NCBI GenBank assembly: GCA_002496565.1
Contig: DAKJ01000018.1
Location: forward strand, 124,001-188,000
From: Methanosarcina sp. UBA289
GTDB taxonomy: Archaea > Halobacteriota > Methanosarcinia > Methanosarcinales > Methanosarcinaceae
Direction of reading: 5' to 3'
Length of the DNA stretch: 64,000 nucleotides
Shown piece by piece: positions 27,044 to 34,547 of the stretch. The notes below the pieces were generated by a model that saw only the letters and a program-made list of their open reading frames with translations, was not told the origin of the DNA and did not search any database. Numbering within the stretch: the first letter of the stretch is position 1; each line of letters begins with the position of its first letter. A program made the position numbers and the translations under genes.

Positions 27044-27871
27044 GTGGATAAGACTCCGGTTGACATGAAAGAAAGTCCTGTTAGAGTGGAAGAAATTCCA
27101 ATTGATGTGAAAGGAATGCCTGTTAGCGTGGAAGAAGTTGAGGTTGATATGGAAAAACTCATAGCTCATGGAAAAATAATAGATATTACAACTCCGATTT
27201 CCTCTTTTACACGGACTTTTCCTGGAGACCCGATACCCGCAATTGAGAAGGTCTGTACTCTTGAAGAAGAAGGCTGTGTGGTCTCAAAGTTAAGTTTTGG
27301 AAGTCATACCGGCACCCATGTCGATGCTCCATCTCATATTCTGAAAAATGGCCGGACTGTTGACAAACTGGAACTCAAAAACCTCATGGGCAAGGCTCTT
27401 ATTCTCGATTTTTCTTCACTATCAGGCGAACTGACTGCTAACATTCTTGAAAAGACCTTCCGGTGTATAGGAGCTTCTGAAAATATCCAGATCCTTCTTC
27501 TGAAAACAGAAGATTTTTCCCGAAAACATGAAATTGCAGGTGAGGTTAGTCCCTCTGGCGCAAAGTTAAGTTCTCAGGACATGGAAACCGAGAAGGAAGA
27601 ATCCTGCCCTACATACCTTGATGAAAGCGGAGCAGCCTGGATTGTTGAAAAAGGTTTCAAGATAATTGGGACTGATGGCTTTTCCGTGGATAATCTTTAT
27701 TCCGAAACTTTACCTGCTCATCACATCCTTCTTTCTAGTAATGTGAACATAGTAGAATGCCTTGAACTTAGTTCCGTAGAAACCGGAACCTATTTCTTCC
27801 TCTGTCTTCCCCTCAAAATTGAGAACTGCGACGGTGCACCTGCAAGAGCCTTATTGATTTCTTACACTTGA
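27044..27871 (+). CDS. Cyclase-family hydrolase with repeated N-terminus
   Basis: The core matches the cyclase/kynurenine formamidase (KynB-like) metal hydrolase family: IDITTPISSFTRTFPGDP, then the metal-binding HTGTHVDAPSHI near residues 87-98, and GTDGFSVDN near 209-217. It hydrolyses an amide or ester; the substrate is not known. The frame begins at GTG 27044 and its first 40 residues contain two 14-residue repeats (DMKESPVRVEEIPI and DVKGMPVSVEEVEV). An ATG at 27149 behind GAGGTTGAT would give a protein of normal family length without them, so the start is uncertain. It follows the ferredoxin gene directly. Confidence 0.82.
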   Translation: MDKTPVDMKESPVRVEEIPIDVKGMPVSVEEVEVDMEKLIAHGKIIDITTPISSFTRTFPGDPIPAIEKVCTLEEEGCVVSKLSFGSHTGTHVDAPSHILKNGRTVDKLELKNLMGKALILDFSSLSGELTANILEKTFRCIGASENIQILLLKTEDFSRKHEIAGEVSPSGAKLSSQDMETEKEESCPTYLDESGAAWIVEKGFKIIGTDGFSVDNLYSETLPAHHILLSSNVNIVECLELSSVETGTYFFLCLPLKIENCDGAPARALLISYT

Positions 27872-28042
27872 TAAACTAACAGATATTGTCTTTGACTAAC
27901 AAACAAGCTTTGAAGATATTAAAGAAAAAGGAAAACTCGAAGCATAAAGAACAGATTAAAACATAAACAATAAGGAAGAAAAGATTACCGAAAGATAAAA
28001 ATATAGAAGATCAAGACTAATAAAGTACATGGAGGGTTTGGG

Positions 28043-28510
28043 ATAGAAGAAGAGAGTACTGAAAACCTGCTCTGTATACCATTTACGGGAGAGCAACTTG
28101 CCGAAATAAAGAAATATGCAGGCATCAGTGGTATGGAAGTTGAAGAATTTATCAGAAGTGTTTGCCTGACTCACTGTCTCCAGCAAATGGAATGCCTTTA
28201 CGGGGAAGAGTCAGAAGCGCCTGAGGCTTCAGGGGGCGCTGCAAAACCGGAAAGTAGATTAGAAATAGAGTCAAGGAAAGTTGAGTTTAAAGGTCAAAAG
28301 CTGGGCCCAAGCTCAAAAGAACAGCCTGCCTCAAAAGAGATTCTTGATGGGCCACTCGTTCTGGACCAGCAGTGTATTATGGATTTATTTGCAATCAAAC
28401 GAGAGTTCGGCAATATTTCAAATAACAAAATTATCACTATCGCCCTGAAATTGGGTCTGAACCAGCTCAGTGTAGCCCTTGGTCTACTTAAAAATAAACT
28501 GAAAGAATGA
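28043..28510 (+). CDS. Uncharacterised protein, possible ATA start
   Basis: I do not recognise the family. The first ATG in frame is 28133 (125 residues) but it has no ribosome binding site. The frame continues upstream with protein-like sequence (LLCIPFTGEQLAEIKKYAGI) to an ATA at 28043, which follows GGAGGG at the normal distance; a TAG lies 36 bases further up and there is no ATG, GTG or TTG between. With that start the protein has 155 residues: a helical N-terminal domain with LTHC, an acidic, Ala/Ser-rich linker, and a C-terminal helical domain (DQQCIMDLFAIKREFGNI). It might be a small regulator. If the ATA is not used, 28133 is the start. Confidence 0.6.
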   Translation: MEEESTENLLCIPFTGEQLAEIKKYAGISGMEVEEFIRSVCLTHCLQQMECLYGEESEAPEASGGAAKPESRLEIESRKVEFKGQKLGPSSKEQPASKEILDGPLVLDQQCIMDLFAIKREFGNISNNKIITIALKLGLNQLSVALGLLKNKLKE

Positions 28511-28672
28511 AGAAGCGTGGGAAAGAGGGAAGGATTGATATAAACAATCCTTTCCAAGCAGTTCTTTTGCGATCGCAGTTTATTACGTCTTACTTTTACA
28601 TCTTAATTTCATACGTGCTGTAAAATTTCACTGTTAAGTCTTGCTGCCAAATCTTACTGTCAAACCTTCCTT

Positions 28673-29236
28673 TCAGAGTTTTTCAAGTTCACCCTTGTAC
28701 CATTCCAGAAAACTGTCAATAGCCCTGCGCCTGTGGGAGACCTTATTTTTTTCAGCGTCTCCAAGTTCCCCGAAGGTCATGCCCTGGTACTCGAAAATAG
28801 GGTCATACCCAAAACCACCTGTGCCTCTCTCTTCATACGCGATTTTCCCTTCAACTATACCTGGAAAAACCAGAGGCTCTTTTCCGGGCTCGCAATATCC
28901 GATAACAGTTTTAAAATACGCTGCTCTGTCAGTTTCCCCTTCCATAAGCTTAAGCACTTTCAGGTTTCCTAGTCTGTCCTCTACAAAACGAGAGTAAGGG
29001 CCTGGAAAACCGTTTAAGACTTTTATGAAGATCCCGGAATCATCTACCATTACAGGCATATTCAGTTTATTTGCGACATGCTTCGCCCCATAGGCTGCAA
29101 TGGGCTCAAGGTCGTCCTCCTGAAGTTCAGGGTAGCCGTTTTTGTCCTGTATTACTTCAATTCCGAAAGTCTTGAGGATGTCCCTTACCTCGGCAAATTT
29201 GCCTTTGTTTCCTGTAACAAATACGATCTTATGCAT
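28673..29236 (-). CDS. XTP/dITP diphosphatase
   Basis: 187 residues of the HAM1/RdgB family, which hydrolyses non-canonical purine triphosphates (XTP, ITP, dITP) to monophosphates and keeps them out of nucleic acids. VFVTGNKGKFAEV at the N terminus binds the triphosphate, MVDDSGIFIKVLNGFPGPYSR holds the metal-binding acids and GGFGYDPIFEY is the base-recognition loop; SHRRRAIDSFL closes the protein. Length is normal. The gene overlaps the end of kae1-bud32 by 8 bp and is co-transcribed with it. Confidence 0.95.
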   Translation of the reverse strand: MHKIVFVTGNKGKFAEVRDILKTFGIEVIQDKNGYPELQEDDLEPIAAYGAKHVANKLNMPVMVDDSGIFIKVLNGFPGPYSRFVEDRLGNLKVLKLMEGETDRAAYFKTVIGYCEPGKEPLVFPGIVEGKIAYEERGTGGFGYDPIFEYQGMTFGELGDAEKNKVSHRRRAIDSFLEWYKGELEKL

Positions 29237-30866
29237 AACGAGCCCTCTTTTTTATCTCTTCAACGCGCTTGAGTACATCCTCTGAATCTATAAAAGTGCT
29301 CTGGTATCCTTTTTTGAAGGCTTTGATCAGGGCTTCATGATTGCGGTGGGTACTCTCAAAGGTCTGGAAAAGCACATGGACATCTACCCCTCTGGACTCG
29401 AGGCCTTTGTCAAAATACGCAAGCCCGAAGTCAAGGAGATAAAGCCTCTCGCCTGCAAGAAGGAGGTTTGAGGTCGTAAGGTCACCATGGATTATACCCG
29501 CACTGTGGAGTTTTCCTACAAGTTCTCCTACTTTTTCGGAAAGCTCAGGAGTTACCAGGTATTTTATGGGAACGCCATCGATATACTGCATCTTGAGCTT
29601 GAAATCTTCCACGTCATAGATAATTGGCGTAGAAACCCCATTGCGCCGAGCTTCAGACATCAGGCGGGCTTCTGTCCGGTTTCTTTCAGTCCTGATCCTT
29701 TCATCAATCTCTTTATGCCTGTAAGCCTTTGGAACTCTTTCCTTAACAAGTATTTCTTTTCCTTCAGGTCCTTCTTCCAGGTAAACGACAGCCTCGGCCC
29801 CGTTATCCAGCATTTCCCCAAGCCTGAGGGAAGTTCCAGGGGCGATTTCAGGGACCCTTTTCATTGCTTCTTCCCGGATCCAGGTCACTTTCACATCATC
29901 AGTTCGGTAACTCGGGTTTACACGGGACTCTTCAAGGGAAAGGGTGTTTTCGGACTTATACATCAGAAGCCCAGTATATGCAATCATTGTCCCGTTATCT
30001 CCCATGAAGCGTTTTTCGGGCACATAGAACTTCGCACCTCTGGCTTCGCACATCTCGTTTAACATTTCCCTGAGCCTTGTATTTGCTCCAACTCCCCCTG
30101 CCAGCAAGACTTCTTTTTTTCCGGTATGAGCAAGGGCTCGCTCTGCAACCTCAACGACCATTGCAAAAGCCGTTTCCTGGTAGGAATAACAGACATCCTC
30201 AATAGAAGCTTTTTTCAGGGCTTCACTAGCTGCCGTGGAAAGCCCTGAAAAGGAGAGATCCATGCCTTTTATCACATAAGGAAGATGAATATACCTTTTC
30301 GCATTCTTTGCATAAGCCTCGATCTTTGGCCCTCCGGGATGAGGCAGACCAGCTCCCCGTGCAAACTTATCAAGGGCATTTCCAAGCCCTATATCGAGGG
30401 TTTCCCCAAAGACTCTGTATCTTCCCCCCATATAGGAAATAACCTGGGAATTGGCCCCACTTACGTAAAGGACGACAGGGTCAGTTGCAGGCGTTCTCCA
30501 AATTCCGACTTCTATATGAGCAATACAATGGTTGACCCCTATCAGAGGAACACCTAGGGATATGGAAAGCATTCTTGCTGCCGTTGCAACCGTTCTCAGG
30601 CACGGCCCAAGTCCAGGTCCCTGGGAGAAAGCTATTCCGTCAATCTCTGAAGGCTCGACTCCTTTTTCTTTTGCCTCTGCAAGAAGCCTTCTTATAACGC
30701 TGGCTGCGTACTTTGCATGGTGCTGGGCTGCTTCCCTGGGGTGAATCCCTCCGGTTGTAGGCTTGTAGGTCTCTGTGACCTCGGCAATAATCTCGGTCTC
30801 GGTCACGATTGCGGCACTCAGGTTCCAGGCAGTGCCCTCGATTCCAAGGATGAACGTGTTTTTCAA
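29229..30866 (-). CDS. Fused Kae1-Bud32 tRNA t6A protein
   Basis: 545 residues, the bifunctional form typical of Methanosarcinales and some other archaea. The N-terminal Kae1 (TsaD/OSGEP) domain, up to about residue 325, has GIEGTAWNLSAAIV, HHAKYA, NHCIAHIEVG (metal-binding His) and the ATP-binding GGVGANTRLREM. The C-terminal Bud32 kinase/ATPase domain has EAVVYLEE, HGDLTTSNLLL and DFGLAYFD. Within the KEOPS complex it helps make N6-threonylcarbamoyladenosine at tRNA position 37. The start is a TTG with AAGGAG about 10-12 bases upstream. Confidence 0.96.
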   Translation of the reverse strand: MKNTFILGIEGTAWNLSAAIVTETEIIAEVTETYKPTTGGIHPREAAQHHAKYAASVIRRLLAEAKEKGVEPSEIDGIAFSQGPGLGPCLRTVATAARMLSISLGVPLIGVNHCIAHIEVGIWRTPATDPVVLYVSGANSQVISYMGGRYRVFGETLDIGLGNALDKFARGAGLPHPGGPKIEAYAKNAKRYIHLPYVIKGMDLSFSGLSTAASEALKKASIEDVCYSYQETAFAMVVEVAERALAHTGKKEVLLAGGVGANTRLREMLNEMCEARGAKFYVPEKRFMGDNGTMIAYTGLLMYKSENTLSLEESRVNPSYRTDDVKVTWIREEAMKRVPEIAPGTSLRLGEMLDNGAEAVVYLEEGPEGKEILVKERVPKAYRHKEIDERIRTERNRTEARLMSEARRNGVSTPIIYDVEDFKLKMQYIDGVPIKYLVTPELSEKVGELVGKLHSAGIIHGDLTTSNLLLAGERLYLLDFGLAYFDKGLESRGVDVHVLFQTFESTHRNHEALIKAFKKGYQSTFIDSEDVLKRVEEIKKRARYA

Positions 30867-30951
30867 GGCTTACGGTCTCCTTCCAGTCCTTTTTGCTGTC
30901 ACTGCCTTCGATAATACAGGAGAGAACTTATATACATTTGCATCCCGAGTT

Positions 30952-31009
30952 CCGTCACCCGAGTCCCGTCTCGGGAGGACGGTGCCCTTTTCGCTGCGCT
31001 CAAGAGGGC
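30952..31009. other. Two strong GC-rich hairpins upstream of kae1
   Basis: An 11-bp bulged helix forms from CCGTC (30952-30956) with GACGG (30978-30982), and CCCGAG (30958-30963) with CTCGGG (30970-30975). Next to it, GCCCTTTT (30984-30991) pairs with AAGAGGGC (31002-31009) with one G-U. The GC-rich block stands out in an AT-rich 470-bp gap (30867-31336) that otherwise holds no gene. It could be a dispersed intergenic repeat, a small RNA or a leader structure of the kae1 transcript. Confidence 0.5.
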
Positions 31010-31336
31010 TAAAGTAGATTTTCTTAGAGGTATCATGTTTGAGGAGTCTGGGGAATATTTGATATTTAAGAGTTCCAGCATAATAACATGAGACATGACT
31101 ACAAATCCGAGGGAAATAGAACCCTCTACATTATATAAAAATGGCTCTTCGCTGTTTCGAGTGGGTAACTTATATTCATTTCCGAAGTGTTGAATTATAA
31201 CATATAAGTTTAGAAACAGCTATTGTTGAAAATCACATTCAAGCTTGGTGTTTCTCTTTTCGGCTTGGCTACATCTTAACTAAATAATTATCTTTTGATA
31301 AATAGTTGAAACATTAGATTTTATTTATTCATGCCT

Positions 31337-34300
31337 TCAAAAATTTCCTAGCTTTTGCACGCTTTCTTCCATGGGTTCAGGAGAAAATAGACTTCTCTCG
31401 AGCTTTTCACCAAACTCCTCAAGTATAGATGCAGGAATATCGAGATCAGGGTATGGAGGAGTAAGAGGTTCAAAATCTTCTTCGTTCGGCCTGACTTGCC
31501 TGAACTCGGGCAGGAACAGAATAAAAGCCAAAAATAAGATAAAGATTATGTACTCTCTGCCGTAAATCAGCCATGAAACGTTTCCTGTGAGAGAAAAAAT
31601 GGAATTTATATAGGACGCGGGACAGGAGATGATTGGAAGAGATAAAGCTGCGGGATAGGACAATAGAAGGACGAATATAAAGAGAAAAATGAGACCGAAA
31701 CCCATCTTTTTGAGCAGGCCGTATGTCTTGGAATAAAGCCACCATTCCCACCAGGCAGGCTTGAGAGGTCCTGTACGGAGATTTTTCAGGAGCCGGGCTG
31801 CAGGTTTCTTTACTTCGGCTGGAGATTCCAGTCTCAGGCATTCATCAAGTCTATCTACCGCTTTTCGGAAGTAGTGTGCCCGGTAGTAAAAAAGCCCCAG
31901 AAAATAAAGGGCATACGCTTTCAGTTCGTTATCTTTGGATCTCTGCAGAATGGCTGCTTTTTCAAGTTTTCCTGCAGCTGCAAGTAGCGTATACCTGAAA
32001 CGTGCACTATTTTCGTCAAAAGATGTTTCTGCACACATATACCTCGCATACGCATCCCAGAGCAACAGTTTCAGGTCTTCCGAATTCAAGGCAAGAGCTC
32101 GCCTGAAAGACTCAAGTGCATCCTCACAGGCTTGCTCTTCAAGTTCTATCCGACCTTTTAGGTTTCTTGAGAATGCATTATCAGGGGCTTCTGCAATCGA
32201 AGCTTCTAGCTCTTTTAATGCGCCCCTACTGTTTCCGATCCTGAAGTAAAGCTCTGCAAGTCCGTTTCTTGCATGAAAATTTTTTGGATTTATATCAATT
32301 GCTTTTCTGTATGCCTTGATAGCTCTATCGAAATCTTTCAGCCTGAAATAGGCAAATCCCAACAGGCAAGAAGGAAAATCCGAGTTTATCTCGTTTGTTA
32401 GCTTTTCAAGGACTACAACGGCTTTCTCAAACTCCTGCAGCTTTATGAGAACAAAAGCTTTCATGACTGAAGCCTGTGTATTTTGAGGGTCAAAGGTAAG
32501 GATCCTATCAAACACTTCCAGGGCTTTTCCCCATTCTCCGCAGTGTGCAAAAACCAGGCCTTTTCCGGAATATGAAATTGTTTCTGCTTCGGAAAGTTCT
32601 CTGGCGCTTTCAAAAGCTATTAAAGCATCCTGATATCTGCCAAGGGCATTCAGAGCAAGCCCTTTAGAATTCCTGAGAATTTCCAACCTGAAATTTATTT
32701 CAGCGGAATTCAAAATTTCAGGTTCTTTATCTTCGAGAATTTTTGTGGATTTTTCTGCTCCTGTAGCTGCATAAATAGCTTCTTCTGCATCCTCGAGCGT
32801 TTTTAGAGCTTCCTCATACATCCTCAGGCAGAGAAGAGTAATTCCTTTGCAAATTTGAGGAAAAGAGCGTTCAGATTCTCTTTTCGCGGCATTGTCAAAG
32901 GCTTTAAGAGCTTCCGCATACTCTCCAAGCTCGGCAAAAGCAAATCCCCGATATTTCCAGCTTTCATCCCCAATTTCTCTTTCAGGAAGTCCCCCAGATA
33001 ATTCCAGATATTTTTTAAAAGCCGTTTGGAGCTGACTGCCAAGAGTCTCTCCAAAATCTTTTTCCTGATGCCTGAGTCGGGAGAGAGTAACTCCTCGGTT
33101 ATAACGGGCAGGCAGACTTTCATAGTCAAGCTCGAGGAGTGTCTCATAAGCGTCAAGAGCTTCCCTATATCTTCCAAGCTTATAAAGCGCGTTTCCTTTT
33201 CCATTCCACGCAAAAAGATTTCTGGAATAAAGACCGAGAGCTTCCTCAAAGCTCTCAAGAGATCTGGAATAATCCCCAAGCTGATAATATACTTCTCCAA
33301 GACCGCTCAGAATACCACTATCTTCAACTCCGGAAGAAAGGGCCTTTTCATACGCCTGCAGAGCTTCATAAGGTCTCTGCATGGCTAAAAAACAGTTGCC
33401 TACCCCTCTCCATCCCTCTAGGCTCAAAGGATTAGCTTCAAGGGCTTTCCTGAAAGCATCTAGAGATTCCTGATATTTTCCAAGTGCCAGCAGGGCTTTT
33501 CCTTTGCCAGCTTTTGCCTCTATAAGAGAGTTATCAAGTTCAAGTACACTTTCAAATATGTCAAGAGCTTCACGAGGCCTGCCCAGCTTTCCGAGAAGCC
33601 TACCTCTTTCGAGTCTGTTTTTTGTGTTTCTTGGCTCAATGATAAGACTTTTTTCAAAAGCTGATAGAGCCTCTTCTTTCCTTCCCATGCCTTCGAGAAT
33701 TCTGCCCTGCGTTTCCCAAGCAACTGCAGATGCAGGTTCAAGTTCCAAAGCCTTTTCACAGGTTCTCAAAGCTTCTCTCTTTTTACCCAGGGCAAGGTAT
33801 GCTTTTGCCTCACCTTCCCATGCTCCTGAATGCGAAGGTTCTAGCATAAGGGTTTTTCCATAAGCCTCAAGTGCCTCTTCATTTCTCCCAAGTGTGGAAA
33901 GGGTTATTCCTCTATAGTACCAGGCCTTCAGATTTTCAGGATTAAATTCGGCAGTTTTAGTAAAAGCCTCAAGGGCTTCCTCATTTCGTGAGAGCTGTTT
34001 TAAAGCAAGCCCACTGTAGTACAGAGCACCGATGTGCTTTTCATCTTTTCTGAGCACGCCGTTAAAAGCCTCAAGAGCCTTCTCTGGCAGGTTCAAATAT
34101 CCTAAGGTAAGCCCTTTGAGGTATCGGGCAGGAACATTGTCAGGATCAAAATTAAGTGCCATTTCAAAAGCTTGAAGGGCTTCTTCCGGCCGGTCCAGGT
34201 AACGAAGTATGTTTCCCCTGTACTGCCAGGCAACGCTATCCTCAGGACTTACCTCAAGTACATCGTCGAAAGCCTCAAGCGCTCTCTCAAAGTTTTTCTC

Positions 34301-34423
34301 TGCCCCTATCTGGTTTTTCAGGTTCAAAAGAGCAAGGGCTTTACTGTACCAGGCTTTGGCATAAAGAGAATTCATAGGCCCTCGGAGATCTTTGAGTAAA
34401 ATTTGGTTAATTTTAAAATTCAT
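31337..34423 (-). CDS. Large TPR-repeat membrane-anchored protein
   Basis: 1028 residues, mostly tandem 34-residue tetratricopeptide repeats (for example AWYYRGITLSTLGRNEEALE and SFPQICKGITLLCLRMYEEA), in the region of 20 copies. The C terminus carries PAWWEWWLYSKTYGLLKK, two hydrophobic segments (FGLIFLFIFVLLLSYPAALS and YIIFILFLAFILFLP) and an acidic, Pro-rich tail. It is probably a membrane-tethered scaffold for protein-protein interactions. The start is unsure: ATG 34423 has no ribosome binding site, while ATG 34375 (residue 17) follows GAGG. The downstream half matches the architecture of the next gene to the right, a paralog. Confidence 0.85.
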   Translation of the reverse strand: MNFKINQILLKDLRGPMNSLYAKAWYSKALALLNLKNQIGAEKNFERALEAFDDVLEVSPEDSVAWQYRGNILRYLDRPEEALQAFEMALNFDPDNVPARYLKGLTLGYLNLPEKALEAFNGVLRKDEKHIGALYYSGLALKQLSRNEEALEAFTKTAEFNPENLKAWYYRGITLSTLGRNEEALEAYGKTLMLEPSHSGAWEGEAKAYLALGKKREALRTCEKALELEPASAVAWETQGRILEGMGRKEEALSAFEKSLIIEPRNTKNRLERGRLLGKLGRPREALDIFESVLELDNSLIEAKAGKGKALLALGKYQESLDAFRKALEANPLSLEGWRGVGNCFLAMQRPYEALQAYEKALSSGVEDSGILSGLGEVYYQLGDYSRSLESFEEALGLYSRNLFAWNGKGNALYKLGRYREALDAYETLLELDYESLPARYNRGVTLSRLRHQEKDFGETLGSQLQTAFKKYLELSGGLPEREIGDESWKYRGFAFAELGEYAEALKAFDNAAKRESERSFPQICKGITLLCLRMYEEALKTLEDAEEAIYAATGAEKSTKILEDKEPEILNSAEINFRLEILRNSKGLALNALGRYQDALIAFESARELSEAETISYSGKGLVFAHCGEWGKALEVFDRILTFDPQNTQASVMKAFVLIKLQEFEKAVVVLEKLTNEINSDFPSCLLGFAYFRLKDFDRAIKAYRKAIDINPKNFHARNGLAELYFRIGNSRGALKELEASIAEAPDNAFSRNLKGRIELEEQACEDALESFRRALALNSEDLKLLLWDAYARYMCAETSFDENSARFRYTLLAAAGKLEKAAILQRSKDNELKAYALYFLGLFYYRAHYFRKAVDRLDECLRLESPAEVKKPAARLLKNLRTGPLKPAWWEWWLYSKTYGLLKKMGFGLIFLFIFVLLLSYPAALSLPIISCPASYINSIFSLTGNVSWLIYGREYIIFILFLAFILFLPEFRQVRPNEEDFEPLTPPYPDLDIPASILEEFGEKLERSLFSPEPMEESVQKLGNF

Positions 34424-34547
34424 CTAAATATATATGATGTCTATTATAAATATGGGCACAGAAGATAGTTACTGATTTAGGAACTTGAATAAATTAAGTT
34501 CATTTCCAAAGATAAAATATCCTTAGTCATGTATTTTTAAACTCTAT

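Noticed and set aside
28029..28046. Pyrrolysine-containing gene starting ATG GAG GGT TTG GGA TAG
   Set aside because: After the TAG the frame lacks protein-like sequence and ends within about 20 codons; the real frame is a different one.
30899..31096. 65-residue minus-strand reading frame
   Set aside because: It overlaps the GC-rich hairpin block, has no ribosome binding site and no recognisable domain.
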